Source: JALORV01 sp963766365
GTDB lineage: Bacteria > Pseudomonadota > Gammaproteobacteria > Burkholderiales > Burkholderiaceae_F
Direction: 5' to 3'
DNA length: 64,000 nt
Assembly (NCBI GenBank): GCA_963766365.1
Contig: CAVXZK010000005.1
Location: 1 to 64,000, forward strand
Each line of letters starts with the position of its first letter. The first letter of the stretch is position 1. Below the pieces are notes generated by a model. That model was given only the letters and a program-made list of their open reading frames with translations, searched no databases and had not been told where the DNA came from. Position numbers and translations under genes: made by a program. Positions 27,023 through 36,087 of this stretch are shown piece after piece.

Positions 27023-28426
27023 CTAGAGCATTTTCCCGGGGTTCATGATGCCCAGCGGATCGAGGGCCTGCTTCAGGGTGCGCATCAACTGCAGCTCAAC
27101 TCCGGACTTGTAGCGCGCGTTTTCTAGGCGCTTCAGCTGGCCGATGCCGTGCTCGGCCGAGATCGATCCGCCAAAGGCATGCGCCTGGTCGTGCACCGTT
27201 GCGTAGATCGCCGGTTGCTGTTCCAGGAAGCGCGCCGCGTCTGTCCCCACCGGCGGGCTGACGTTGTAATGGAGATTGCCGTCGCCGAGGTGACCGAAGA
27301 CCACCATGCGCACGCCGGGAAAGCGTTGCTGCAGCAACACGTCGGACTCCTCGACGAAGCGGGCAATCGAGGAAATCGGTACCGCGATGTCGTGCTTGAT
27401 GTTCTTGCCCTCATGGGTCTGCGCTTCAGAAATCAGTTCGCGCAGCGACCACAGTGAGCGTGCCTGCGCGAGCGATTGCGCGACCACCGCGTCGCGCACC
27501 CGGCCCGCTTCGATGGCGGACGCGATCAGGTCTTCCGCCATCGCGGTGGCGTGATCCTGGCTCTCGTGGTCGCTCAGTTCCAGCAGGACGTAGTGCGGAT
27601 GGCGCTCGGAAAATGGCGAGTGCTGGCCGGCAAAGTGCCGCTCGACCAGCGTGAGGCAGAAGTCGCTGAAGCATTCAAAGCCGGTCAGCGTGGATCCGCA
27701 GCGCGATTGCGTGTCGTCGAGCAGCGCCAGCGCGTCGCGCAGGGACGACACGGCAAGCAAGGCCGTTACCTGCGCGCGCGGCAAGGGGAACGTCTTCAGG
27801 CAGGCGGCCGTGATGATCCCGAGCGTGCCTTCGGCGCCGATGAACAGGTCGCGCAGGTCGTAGCCGGTGTTGTCCTTCCTCAGGGCGCGCAAGCCGTCCC
27901 AGATCTCGCCGGACGGCAGGACCACCTCCAGGCCCAGGCACAGTTCACGTGCATTGCCATAGCGCAGCACCTGGATGCCGCCGGCGTTGGTGCTGAGGTT
28001 GCCGCCGATCGTGGCGCTGCCTTCCGCAGCGAGGGACAGCGGAAACAGGCGATCGTGCTGCTTCGCGGCCTGCTGCGCATCGACTAGGACGCAGCCGGCT
28101 TCCGCAGTCAGGGTGTTGTTTGCCGGGTCGACCGCGCGGACGCGCGCCATGCGCTTCAGTGACAGCAGGATCGCGCGGCCGGAGTCATCCGGCGTCGCAC
28201 CCCCGACAAGGCCGGTGTTGCCGCCCTGTGGCACGACCGGCGTGCGCGTCTGTGCGCACCAGGTGACGATGCGCGACACCTGCCCGGTCGACTCCGGCAA
28301 CACGACGGCCTGCGCCCGGCCGGTGTAGCGCTTGCGCCAATCGACCAGGTACGGGGCGACCGCATCGGCATCGTTCAGCACATGTTCCGTGCCGACGATC
28401 GCGCGCAGTGTGTCCAGCGTGCTCAT
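27023..28426 (-). CDS. FAD-binding oxidase, D-2-hydroxyglutarate/D-lactate dehydrogenase type (GlcD-like)
   Basis: 467 residues. The PCMH-type FAD domain has VVPQGGNTGLVGGATPD and SAEGSATIGGNLSTNAGGIQ motifs and RKDNTGYDLRDLFIGAEGTLGIIT. The FAD-oxidase C domain has HDIAVPISSIARFVEE, VFGHLGDGNLHYN and SAEHGIGQLKR with the substrate-site histidines. Such enzymes oxidise D-2-hydroxyacids and pass electrons to a carrier. The substrate (glycolate, D-lactate or 2-hydroxyglutarate) cannot be fixed. ATG 28426 overlaps the upstream DUF2069 gene; a longer frame upstream has no coding character. Confidence 0.9.
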   Translation of the reverse strand: MSTLDTLRAIVGTEHVLNDADAVAPYLVDWRKRYTGRAQAVVLPESTGQVSRIVTWCAQTRTPVVPQGGNTGLVGGATPDDSGRAILLSLKRMARVRAVDPANNTLTAEAGCVLVDAQQAAKQHDRLFPLSLAAEGSATIGGNLSTNAGGIQVLRYGNARELCLGLEVVLPSGEIWDGLRALRKDNTGYDLRDLFIGAEGTLGIITAACLKTFPLPRAQVTALLAVSSLRDALALLDDTQSRCGSTLTGFECFSDFCLTLVERHFAGQHSPFSERHPHYVLLELSDHESQDHATAMAEDLIASAIEAGRVRDAVVAQSLAQARSLWSLRELISEAQTHEGKNIKHDIAVPISSIARFVEESDVLLQQRFPGVRMVVFGHLGDGNLHYNVSPPVGTDAARFLEQQPAIYATVHDQAHAFGGSISAEHGIGQLKRLENARYKSGVELQLMRTLKQALDPLGIMNPGKML

Positions 28427-28815
28427 GTCGAACGGGCGCGTTGCCTGGCGGCGATCTTCATAGGCCGCAGATAGACGATCGCGGCGACGAAGAAGACCAG
28501 CGCCAGGAGCAGCTCCAGCGCACCGAGCCACGCCCCCGGGGCCGGCTCGAACATCCGCAGCGAGCCCTCCAGGACGCTGAGCAGCACGATGAAAAGAGCA
28601 ACCTGCATCGCATAGGCGCTTCCGCGCAGCATCGCCGGCAGGGCCAGCAGCAAAGGCAGCACTTTCAGCACGAGCCACGAACCGCCTGGCCGCAGCGGTG
28701 CGAGGACGGTTTCCCACGCCAGCCCGAGCACGATCAGTGCGAGCCAGGTCGCGATGGCCCAGCGCCAGGCGGTGACCTGGCGCGGCGAGCTCGCGGGCAA
28801 CGGTCCGATCGCCAC
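28423..28815 (-). CDS. DUF2069 family inner-membrane protein
   Basis: 130 residues with four hydrophobic helices (TWLALIVLGLAWETVLAP, LVLKVLPLLLALPAMLRGS, MQVALFIVLLSVLEGSLRMF, LELLLALVFFVAAIVYLRP). This order and the WETVLAP and EGSLRMFE segments fit DUF2069. Starts with GTG 28815, four bases from the wrbA stop, and overlaps the oxidase gene by four bases, so wrbA, DUF2069 and the oxidase form one minus-strand operon. Function unknown. Confidence 0.82.
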   Translation of the reverse strand: MAIGPLPASSPRQVTAWRWAIATWLALIVLGLAWETVLAPLRPGGSWLVLKVLPLLLALPAMLRGSAYAMQVALFIVLLSVLEGSLRMFEPAPGAWLGALELLLALVFFVAAIVYLRPMKIAARQRARST

Positions 28816-28818
28816 GAA

Positions 28819-29409
28819 TCAGGACGCCACGCGAAGCGCCGTAAGCGCCAGCCGTGCGCCAAGCGCGTGGGCCAGACGACGTTCCTCGCCGGTCAACCCC
28901 GGCGCGGCACCGTGATGGGCGGTGTGGCTGGCGCCGTAGGGCGTGCCTCCGCTGCGCGTCGTCATCAGGTCCGGTTCGGTATAGGGAATACCCAGAAGCA
29001 GCATGCCGTGGTGCAGCAGGGGGACCATCATCGACAGCAACGTCGCTTCCTGCCCGCCGTGCAGGCTGCTGGTCGAGCAGAAAACGGCGGCCGGCTTCCC
29101 GGCCAGCCTGCCGGAAAGCCACAGTCCGGAGGTGGTGTCGAAGAAGTGCTTCAACGGCGCCGCCATGTTGCCGAACCGCGTCGGCGATCCGACTGCGAGG
29201 CCGCCGCAGTCCTCCAGGTCAGCAAGTTCCGCGTATGGCGCGCCTTCGGGTGGTACCGGCGGCGCCGTGGTCTCGGTGATCGGTGAGACCGGTGGGACCG
29301 TTCGCATCCGTGCCTGCGCGCCGTCGACGCTGTCGATGCCGGCGGCGATGGCCTCGGCGAGCCGGCGCGTCGCGCCGTGGCGGGAGTAGTAGAGAACGAG
29401 GATGTCCAC
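28819..29409 (-). CDS. wrbA: NAD(P)H:quinone oxidoreductase, WrbA type
   Basis: 196 residues with a flavodoxin-like fold. The start is VDILVLYYSRHGATRRLAEAI (FMN phosphate loop); GLAVGSPTRFGNMAAPLKHF is the WrbA signature, followed by CSTSSLHGGQEATLLSM. WrbA reduces quinones by two electrons and is linked to oxidative stress. The start is taken as GTG 29409, where the first strand begins. It is the first gene of a minus-strand operon and is divergent from the YihY gene. Confidence 0.9.
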   Translation of the reverse strand: MDILVLYYSRHGATRRLAEAIAAGIDSVDGAQARMRTVPPVSPITETTAPPVPPEGAPYAELADLEDCGGLAVGSPTRFGNMAAPLKHFFDTTSGLWLSGRLAGKPAAVFCSTSSLHGGQEATLLSMMVPLLHHGMLLLGIPYTEPDLMTTRSGGTPYGASHTAHHGAAPGLTGEERRLAHALGARLALTALRVAS

Positions 29410-29527
29410 GGGGAGGAGGGTCGCACTGCGCGATCGGCTCGGCGAATCGTCACGCAGCGGTGCTGAACGGAACCGTATTATAGAAACCGACGTCGCGCAG
29501 CCGCCTTCGCGGAGCGCGACGGTGCCC

Positions 29528-30805
29528 ATGTCCCGCCTTACCGCCGCCGTCGACACGTTTCCCTGGCTGAAGACAGCACGCGAGGTGGCAGTCTTCGCGT
29601 ACCGCCGCGGACGCGAGGTGCGCCTGCAGCAGGTCGCAAGCAGCCTGACGTTCACGACGTTGCTGTCGATCGTGCCGCTGTTTGCGGTCGGCCTGGCGGT
29701 CTTCAGCGCCTTTCCGCTTTTCGCCGACTTCCGCGAGGCGCTGCAGTCGCTGGTCTCCAGGACGCTGCCGCCCCAGATCTCCTCGACGGTTCTCCGGTAT
29801 GTCGGCGAATTCGCCGAGCAAGCGGCACGGCTCACGGCGTTCGGTCTGGTCTGGCTGACCTTTGCCGCCATCGTGATGATCATGACGGTCGATCATGTGC
29901 TGAACGACATCTGGCAGGTGCGGGCGCGGCGGCCCTTCGGACAGCGGATGCTGATCTACTGGACGCTGCTGACCCTCGGGCCAATCCTGGTCGGCGCCAG
30001 CCTCACGGCGAGTTCATACGTCTGGTCGCCGTCGGCCGAGGAGTTGAAGCGCATCCCGTGGCTGCTGCGCGGCTTTCTCGACTACGCGCCAGTGGTCCTG
30101 AGCGGGCTTGCCTATTCGGCGCTGTATGTGTTCGTGCCGAACCGCACCGTACGGTGGCGCGACGCGCTGATCGGCGGCTTTGTCGCAGCGATCCTCGCCG
30201 AATTGCTGAAAGTCGGCTTTGCGTTCTTCATCGCGCGCGGCTCGGTACGTTCGGTCTACGGCGCATTTGCTGCGCTGCCGCTGTTCCTGCTGTGGATGTA
30301 CCTGTCGTGGTACCTGCTGCTGTTCGGCGCAGCGATTGCAGCGACGCTGCCCCGCCTGCGCGCGACCCGCTTTTCCGATGAGCTGCGCGCAGGAAATAAG
30401 TTCATCACGGCTCTGGCGCTTGTTCGACACCTGTTCGAGGCCCGTCGCGCCGACCCGCCCGCCGTGGGTGCCGCAGTGCTTGCGCTGAAAGCCCGCACGG
30501 ACCTCGTCGATACCGAGCGCCTGCTCGAAACCCTCGAGCGCCTCGGTTACGTCCGTCGCCTGTCCGTGCCGCGGCGGCGCGGTGAATCCTCGGAATGGCT
30601 GCTGACGTGCGACCCGGCTCGCATGACACTGCGACCGATGTTCGAGCGCTTTGCGGTCGATCCGGCCAATCTGCTGCTGTCGCTGGATCGCGAAGGGTTG
30701 GGTACGTTGCTGACCGGATGGATGGATCGCGACGACTGGATCAACGCTCCGCTTGAAAGCAGCCTCCCTACGCCGGCCGCGAACACGGTTTCCCGGGTTC
30801 GGTGA
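29528..30805 (+). CDS. YihY/BrkB-family inner-membrane protein
   Basis: 425 residues. About six helices cover the first 290 residues, with family signatures QVASSLTFTTLLSIVPLFA, PPQISSTVLRYVGEFAEQA, VDHVLNDIWQVR and FAALPLFLLWMYLSWYLLL. A soluble, winged-helix-like C-terminal domain follows (TDLVDTERLLETLERLGYV). The family is often mislabelled ribonuclease BN; its molecular role is not settled. I prefer ATG 29528 to upstream starts because the frame ahead of it overlaps the wrbA control region. Confidence 0.88.
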   Translation: MSRLTAAVDTFPWLKTAREVAVFAYRRGREVRLQQVASSLTFTTLLSIVPLFAVGLAVFSAFPLFADFREALQSLVSRTLPPQISSTVLRYVGEFAEQAARLTAFGLVWLTFAAIVMIMTVDHVLNDIWQVRARRPFGQRMLIYWTLLTLGPILVGASLTASSYVWSPSAEELKRIPWLLRGFLDYAPVVLSGLAYSALYVFVPNRTVRWRDALIGGFVAAILAELLKVGFAFFIARGSVRSVYGAFAALPLFLLWMYLSWYLLLFGAAIAATLPRLRATRFSDELRAGNKFITALALVRHLFEARRADPPAVGAAVLALKARTDLVDTERLLETLERLGYVRRLSVPRRRGESSEWLLTCDPARMTLRPMFERFAVDPANLLLSLDREGLGTLLTGWMDRDDWINAPLESSLPTPAANTVSRVR

Positions 30806-30872
30806 TGCGTCAACAGGAGTCGAATCAGTGCCGGCGCCGCCAGAGCGGTCAGATTGCCCAGCGGAGGATTGC

Positions 30873-32438
30873 GTGAACCGACCGACCCGCAGACTTGTTG
30901 CACCTCTTTGCGTCGCATTGGCGTTCGCTGCCTTGCTCAGTGGGTGCGCAACCACGCTGCCGTCGCTCGACACGCGCGTCGCGACGACTGCGCTGACCGA
31001 CACCGACGGCACGCGCCTCGGGCGCGCGCTTTCGGCCCCGGTTGCGGCCCATCCCGGCAGGAGCGGGATCCACCCGCTGCCCGGACCACGTGACGCCTTC
31101 GCAGCGCGAGGTGTGCTCGCCGGGGCGGCCGACAGGTCGATTGACGTGCAGTACTACATCTGGCACGGCGACCAGGTCGGCTACCTGCTGTTCGAGGCGC
31201 TGTGGGACGCCGCCGGGCGCGGTGTGCGCGTGCGCATGCTGCTCGACGACGCGAACACGGCGGGACTCGACCCGACGATCGCCGCCCTCGATGCGCACCC
31301 GAACATCGAGGTGCGGCTGTACAACCCGTTCGCGCAACGTGGGTCGCGTGCGCTCGGTTACCTAAGCGACTTCACGCGCCTGAATCGGCGGATGCACAAC
31401 AAGTCCTTTACCGTGGACAACCAGATCGCGGTGGTGGGTGGCCGCAACATCGGCAACGAGTACTTCGGCGCAGGCGGCGGCGTGGTGTTCGCGGACCTCG
31501 ACGTGGCGGCCGTCGGCCCGGTGGTGCGCGAAGTCTCGATGGAGTTCGATACCTACTGGAACAGTCCGTCGGCTTATCCCGCCGCGAGCTTCGTCGGCGA
31601 CTCCGGTGTGGAGGGCGCCGCTGCCCTGAAGCAGAGGTTCGCCGAAACCCGCGCGGATCCGGCGTCGGTCGCCTACCTGGACGCGGTGCGGAACACGTCA
31701 CTGGTGCGCGACATCCTCGCGCGGCTCGTCGAATTCGAGTGGGTGAAAACGCAAGCCCTGTTCGACGATCCGGCCAAGACGCTGGATGCGAACGCACGCA
31801 CTGACGTCCTGCTCTTTCCGCAGCTGGTCAAGGTGATCGGCAAGCCACAGAAGTCGCTCGACCTGATTTCACCGTACTTTGTGCCGCTAGACGACGGAAC
31901 CGCTGCGCTTGTCGCGCTTGCTGGCAGCGGCGTCCAGGTGCGCATCCTCACCAACTCGCTGGCCGCGTCGGACGTGAGCGCGGTGCATGCCGGATACGCA
32001 AAGCACCGCGTAGCCTTGCTGAAGGCAGGCGTCCAGCTTTACGAGCTGAAGCCGACCGCCGGGCGCGATGCGCCGAACGACAGGGCGGGGCTCGGGTCGA
32101 GCTCCTCCGCGGGCCTGCACGCCAAGACCTTCGCAGTAGATGGCAGGCGAGTGTTCGTCGGATCGTTCAACTTCGATCCGCGCTCTGCACGACTGAACAC
32201 CGAAATGGGCGTGGTCATCGACAGTCCGGAGCTCGCGCGCGACCTGGCCGAGGCGTTCGAGACATCCGCTCCGAAGGTGGCGTACCAGGTGCGGCTGGCA
32301 GCGGATGGCCTCAGCCTCGAGTGGATCGAGCGCACCGCTTCCGGCGACAAGGCCTACTCCACTGAACCGGACACGAGCTTCTTCAAGCGGTTTGGGGTAC
32401 AGATGATTTCACTGTTTCCGATCGACTGGTTGCTGTGA
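30873..32438 (+). CDS. phospholipase D-family lipoprotein, cardiolipin synthase-like
   Basis: 521 residues. A lipoprotein signal ends in ALLSGC, so the protein is probably membrane-anchored. The first HKD motif is MHNKSFTVDN with a GGRNIGNEYF tail; the second is LHAKTFAVDG with FVGSFNFDPRSARLNTE. Two HKD half-sites in one chain form the phosphatidyl-transferase or phospholipase D active site. The lipoprotein class resembles ClsC/YmdC proteins. GTG 30873 has a perfect GGAGG ahead. Whether it makes cardiolipin or cleaves lipids is open. Confidence 0.87.
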   Translation: MNRPTRRLVAPLCVALAFAALLSGCATTLPSLDTRVATTALTDTDGTRLGRALSAPVAAHPGRSGIHPLPGPRDAFAARGVLAGAADRSIDVQYYIWHGDQVGYLLFEALWDAAGRGVRVRMLLDDANTAGLDPTIAALDAHPNIEVRLYNPFAQRGSRALGYLSDFTRLNRRMHNKSFTVDNQIAVVGGRNIGNEYFGAGGGVVFADLDVAAVGPVVREVSMEFDTYWNSPSAYPAASFVGDSGVEGAAALKQRFAETRADPASVAYLDAVRNTSLVRDILARLVEFEWVKTQALFDDPAKTLDANARTDVLLFPQLVKVIGKPQKSLDLISPYFVPLDDGTAALVALAGSGVQVRILTNSLAASDVSAVHAGYAKHRVALLKAGVQLYELKPTAGRDAPNDRAGLGSSSSAGLHAKTFAVDGRRVFVGSFNFDPRSARLNTEMGVVIDSPELARDLAEAFETSAPKVAYQVRLAADGLSLEWIERTASGDKAYSTEPDTSFFKRFGVQMISLFPIDWLL

Positions 32439-32534
32439 GGGAGGGTTGCACAGGCGACGACGCTGGCATCGGGGACGTGCCCGCGGGTAGTGCCCGGTGC
32501 TCCCTACCTGGCCGGCCCAACCCGACCGTTGCAT

Positions 32535-33170
32535 TCACGCGGTGACACCGATCACCAGGGCGGCCGCTCCAAGCACCAGCACTCCAGCGATGCGGTCGGT
32601 CCAGCGCGCATAGCGCGGATCAGTCGCCACGCGACGGGCCCGTGACGCCACCCAGCCGTAGCCGGCGAGAATGAAGAACTCCGGAATGATCGAGCCGGCA
32701 GCGAGCCAGACCATCTGTGGGCCGATCGGTAGTCGCGCATCGACGAACTGCGGCAGGATCGCAACGAAGAAGATCAGCGTCTTAGGATTCGCCAGCTGCA
32801 ACGTGAGCCCGGCGAGATAGAGGTCACGGCGGGCGCTGCTGCGTGCAGTGGCTTTCGACACCGTGATCGGCGACGGCCGCCCGAAGAGCGCCGACAGTCC
32901 GACGTACACCAGGTAGGCCGCGCCGAGCCACTTGACCGCGGTAAAGAACTCGCGCGATGCAGCCAGCACGGCTCCCAGCGCCGTGGCCGAGATCGCAAAG
33001 TAGATCGCGTTCGCGCTGAGGATGCCGAGGCTCGCCCATGTGGACCGCCGCGCGCCGTGAGCCAGGCCGCAGGCGATGATCAACATAACCGCCGGCCCCG
33101 GCGACAGGGACAGCGCCATTTCGGTGAGCACGTACAGCCAGTACGTGTCCCAGTTGACGGCGTCGAGCAA
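32535..33170 (-). CDS. LysE/RhtB-family amino-acid exporter
   Basis: About 211 residues with six hydrophobic helices. The family start TYWLYVLTEMALSLSPGPAVMLI holds the conserved SPGP, followed by GLAHGARRSTWASLGILSAN, WLGAAYLVYVGLSALF and LQLANPKTLIFFVAILPQFVD. Exports amino acids or related compounds. The start is uncertain: TTG 33170 fits the family and avoids overlap with the upstream hydrolase, while ATG 33230 would add 20 odd residues and overlap it by 44 bases. Confidence 0.87.
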   Translation of the reverse strand: MLDAVNWDTYWLYVLTEMALSLSPGPAVMLIIACGLAHGARRSTWASLGILSANAIYFAISATALGAVLAASREFFTAVKWLGAAYLVYVGLSALFGRPSPITVSKATARSSARRDLYLAGLTLQLANPKTLIFFVAILPQFVDARLPIGPQMVWLAAGSIIPEFFILAGYGWVASRARRVATDPRYARWTDRIAGVLVLGAAALVIGVTA

Positions 33171-33186
33171 CGCGCGAGTCCCGGGC

Positions 33187-34032
33187 TCAGCCTGCGGACG
33201 CTGCCGAAGGAGCGAACCTGCGGGCGGCAAATTCCTTCAGCGCCTTGAGGACCTGGTCCGGACGCTCCGCCATCAGCGAGTGACCGCCGCCGTCCAACTG
33301 CACAACGGCCGCGTCGGGGCAGGCGGCGATCAGCGCCTCGGCGGCGCGCGGAGGTGTCATCACGTCCTGGCTGCCAAGAACGAAGAGCGCGGGGCACGGC
33401 AGGGCGCGGGCCGCTTCGAGGCCGCCGGCGTAGCTGTTGCACGCGGCAAAGTCCAGCGGCAAGACTTCAGGCCCGTCGCGGCTGGCAATGCGCTGCATCA
33501 GCCGCAGGTTCTGCCACACGTTCGAGAAGCCAGGAGCCGGATTGCAGGGCTTGCGCTCGAAGGCGGCCGTCGCGGCACTGTGCGACCAGACATTGATCAT
33601 GTCCATCGCCAGCGGCACGTCGCTGCGCGTCGCGCCGAGCAGGGCATCCGACACGCGCATCGGGAAGGCGGCTGCGACCAGCGCCACGCCCACTGCGCGG
33701 TCGGGCATGCGCCGCGCCAGCTCGAGCGCGATCAGCGATCCCATGCTGTGGCCGACCAACAGCACCCTTGTGACGCCGGCCGCGAGTATGCCGTCGCGCA
33801 GGCGATCGGCCATCGCTTCGACGCTGGCGAGCGCCGGGCCCTCGCTGCGCATGTGTCCCGGCAGATCGAAAGCCAGAACGCTATAGCCGTGATGGGCAAG
33901 GTAGCGGCTCTGCAGGATCCACACGCTGTGGTCGTGCTGCGCGCCGTGCAGGAACGCGATGTTCGGGCGCGCGGCATCGAACGGCCGGCCGCCGGTGTAG
34001 GCGTACAGGCGCGGTGAGGTGGGGAGGTACAT
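33187..34032 (-). CDS. alpha/beta hydrolase
   Basis: 281 residues with the full hydrolase fold: oxyanion segment IAFLHGAQHDHSVW, nucleophile elbow LLVGHSMGSLIALEL (Ser in GHSMG), acid FVLGSQDVMTPP and histidine LDGGGHSLMAERPDQVL. The substrate is unknown; small esters or lactones are typical. The gene begins two bases after the metY stop, so the two are probably cotranscribed, and a LysE exporter follows. A trio of sulfur amino-acid synthesis, hydrolase and amino-acid exporter is suggested but not demonstrated. Confidence 0.87.
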   Translation of the reverse strand: MYLPTSPRLYAYTGGRPFDAARPNIAFLHGAQHDHSVWILQSRYLAHHGYSVLAFDLPGHMRSEGPALASVEAMADRLRDGILAAGVTRVLLVGHSMGSLIALELARRMPDRAVGVALVAAAFPMRVSDALLGATRSDVPLAMDMINVWSHSAATAAFERKPCNPAPGFSNVWQNLRLMQRIASRDGPEVLPLDFAACNSYAGGLEAARALPCPALFVLGSQDVMTPPRAAEALIAACPDAAVVQLDGGGHSLMAERPDQVLKALKEFAARRFAPSAASAG

Positions 34033-34034
34033 GA

Positions 34035-35330
34035 TCAGCTCACCTTGTGCGCGCGCTTCAGCGCCTGGGCGAGGTCTTCAAGCAGGTCGGTCGGGTCCTC
34101 GAGCCCGACCGAAAGCCGGATCGTGCCCTGCGAGATGCCCGCCGCCACCAGTTCGTCGTCCGGTACGCGGAAGTGCGTGGTGGACGCCGGATGGATCACC
34201 AGGGACTTGGCATCGCCGACGTTGGCGAGGTGCGAGAACACGCGCAGCGCCTCGACAAAGGCGCGCCCGGCGGCGCGAGTGCCCTTCAGGTTGAAGCTGA
34301 ACACCGCGCCGCAGCCGCGCGGCAGCAGGCGCTGTGCGAGCGCCCGGTCAGGATGCGATTCCAGCTCGGGATACGCGACCGACCCGACGGCTGGGTGTGT
34401 ACTCAAGAATTTCACGACCTCGCGAGCGTTGTCGACATGTCGCGCCATGCGCAGCGGCAGGGTCTCGATCCCCTGTAGAAGAAGGAAGGCGGTGTGCGCG
34501 GCCATGCAGGCGCCGAAGTCGCGCAGGCCTTCACGCCGCGCGCGCAGCAGGAAAGGCGCGACGGTGCTTTCCTCGGCGAAGTTCATGCCGTGGAAGCCGG
34601 CGTAGGGTTCGGTGAGTGTCGAAAATTTCCCGCTGGCGTGCCAGTCGAAGGTGCCGCCGTCCACCAGCACGCCGCCGATCGCGACGCCGTGACCGCCGAG
34701 AAACTTGGTCGCCGAGTGATACACGAGGTCGGCGCCATGGTCGAACGGCGTCATCAACCAGGGCGTCGTGAATGTCGAATCGACCAGCAGCGGCACGCCG
34801 TGGCCGTGCGCGATGCTGCTCACGGCCGGGATGTCGAGGACATCGAGCCCCGGATTGCCCAGCGTTTCGCCGAAGAGCAGCCGCGTGTTCGGCCGGAGCG
34901 CCCCTCGCCAGGCCGTGAGATCGCGCGGATCGACGAAGCTCGTTTCGATGCCGAAGCGGGCCAGGGTATAGGCGAGCAGGTTGTGCGAGCCGCCGTAGAG
35001 CGCGCGGCTGGCGACGATGTGGCCGCCCGCGCCCATCAGCGTCGCAATCGCCAGATGCAATGCGGCCTGGCCGCTGGCCGTCGCAATCGCGCCGACGCCT
35101 TTTTCGAGCGCGGCCATGCGCTCCTCGAACACTGCAACCGTCGGGTTGGAAATGCGCGAGTAGACATGCCCGGCGCGCTCCATGTTGAACAGCGCGGCCG
35201 CGTGGTCGGAGTCCTCGAACACGAACGAGGTGGTCGCGTAGATCGGCACGGCGCGGGCGCCGGTGGCCGGATCCGGGGGCTGGCCGGCGTGCAACGCGAG
35301 CGTGTCGAAGCCTGGGTAGCGGACGGTCAT
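34035..35330 (-). CDS. metY: O-acetylhomoserine aminocarboxypropyltransferase (sulfhydrylase)
   Basis: 431 residues, the length of MetY rather than the shorter MetB/MetC. LHAGQPPDPATGARAVPIYATTSFVF starts it, then VYSRISNPTVAVFEERMAALE, the PLP-lysine motif HSATKFLGGHGVAIGG and VIHPASTTHFR near the end. It makes homocysteine from O-acetylhomoserine and sulfide. ATG 35330 matches the family; a longer frame to 35405 is non-coding in character. Leader RNA at 35349-35401 could fold (see findings). A close O-succinylhomoserine sulfhydrylase (MetZ) cannot be fully excluded. Confidence 0.88.
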   Translation of the reverse strand: MTVRYPGFDTLALHAGQPPDPATGARAVPIYATTSFVFEDSDHAAALFNMERAGHVYSRISNPTVAVFEERMAALEKGVGAIATASGQAALHLAIATLMGAGGHIVASRALYGGSHNLLAYTLARFGIETSFVDPRDLTAWRGALRPNTRLLFGETLGNPGLDVLDIPAVSSIAHGHGVPLLVDSTFTTPWLMTPFDHGADLVYHSATKFLGGHGVAIGGVLVDGGTFDWHASGKFSTLTEPYAGFHGMNFAEESTVAPFLLRARREGLRDFGACMAAHTAFLLLQGIETLPLRMARHVDNAREVVKFLSTHPAVGSVAYPELESHPDRALAQRLLPRGCGAVFSFNLKGTRAAGRAFVEALRVFSHLANVGDAKSLVIHPASTTHFRVPDDELVAAGISQGTIRLSVGLEDPTDLLEDLAQALKRAHKVS

Positions 35331-35491
35331 TGCACCGGCGGGAGATCCGAGAGCGGGTCGGAGTGCGATGATGCCAAATCGACGCTCTCCGTGCTGCACT
35401 CGCACATGTGCCGTCGGGTGAATCCACCCTTGTAATTGACGTCGACGCGGACTAGCTTGAAGGACAGTGCACCGCTCGTGGGAGGAGACAG

Positions 35492-35980
35492 ATGACGACT
35501 ATGACGATGGAAGACGTGGATGTTTTGCTCCGCCGGCAGCCTCTGGTCAAGGAACTGACTGCGGAGCAGTTCGAGCGCCTGTTGCGTCTCGCGGAAGTGG
35601 TCGACTTCGAGCCCGGCGAGATCATCCACCGGGAAGGCGATGAGTGCGCGCAGCTGTACCTGGTCGTGCGTGGACACGTCGCGATTGAAATGGCCGGGAG
35701 CCACGAGGTGCTGCGGGTCGAGACGGTCGTGCCCGGAGGCGAGTTCGGCTGGACCGCGATGCTGCTCGGCGCCGGGCGTTACTTCCAGGCGCGGGCACTG
35801 GACGCGGTGCAGGTGCTGTCGCTGGACGCGGCCGGCCTGCGCGCGCTCTGCGACGACGATACAGCGTTCGGTTATGCGCTAATGCGCAGGCTGCTGGCGG
35901 TCGTGGCAGGGCGCCTTCAGTCGACGCGGTTGCAAGTGGTTGACATGTTCTCGACCCCGGCGAAGCGAGCCGGGGCTTAA
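35492..35980 (+). CDS. cyclic nucleotide-binding domain protein without DNA-binding domain
   Basis: 162 residues, almost all one cNMP-binding beta-roll: VDFEPGEIIHREGDECAQLYLVVRGHVAIE, then VVPGGEFGWTAMLLGAGRYFQARAL in the phosphate-binding-cassette position, and a C-terminal helix. The cassette lacks the usual RxA arginine-serine pair in canonical form, so ligand binding is uncertain. No helix-turn-helix or catalytic domain follows. It is divergent from metY and ends in a hairpin-forming stretch. Confidence 0.82.
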   Translation: MTTMTMEDVDVLLRRQPLVKELTAEQFERLLRLAEVVDFEPGEIIHREGDECAQLYLVVRGHVAIEMAGSHEVLRVETVVPGGEFGWTAMLLGAGRYFQARALDAVQVLSLDAAGLRALCDDDTAFGYALMRRLLAVVAGRLQSTRLQVVDMFSTPAKRAGA

Positions 35981-36023
35981 GTAGGCTTGCACCACTGGCT
36001 GACCCCCTGCGAAGCGAGGGGGT
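35954..36023. repeat. two GC-rich hairpins with a shared GCGAAGCGAG core
   Basis: CCCCGGC-GAAGCGA-GCCGGGG closes the cNMP-protein gene near its stop, and ACCCCCT-GCGAAGCG-AGGGGGT follows at about 36002-36023, before the pip gene. Both loops contain GCGAAGCGAG. No T run follows, so these are not standard terminators. Confidence 0.45.
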
Positions 36024-36087
36024 GGGGGGCCGCGGTCGATCGCATCGCGGGGCGACGGGCCGACACTCGTAAACTGCGGTCCCAGCC

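Noticed and set aside
35331..35491. SAM-II riboswitch for metY
   Set aside because: A pseudoknot is possible and GATTTGG occurs, but the conserved 3-prime part of SAM-II is not there. Kept only as a low-interest structure.
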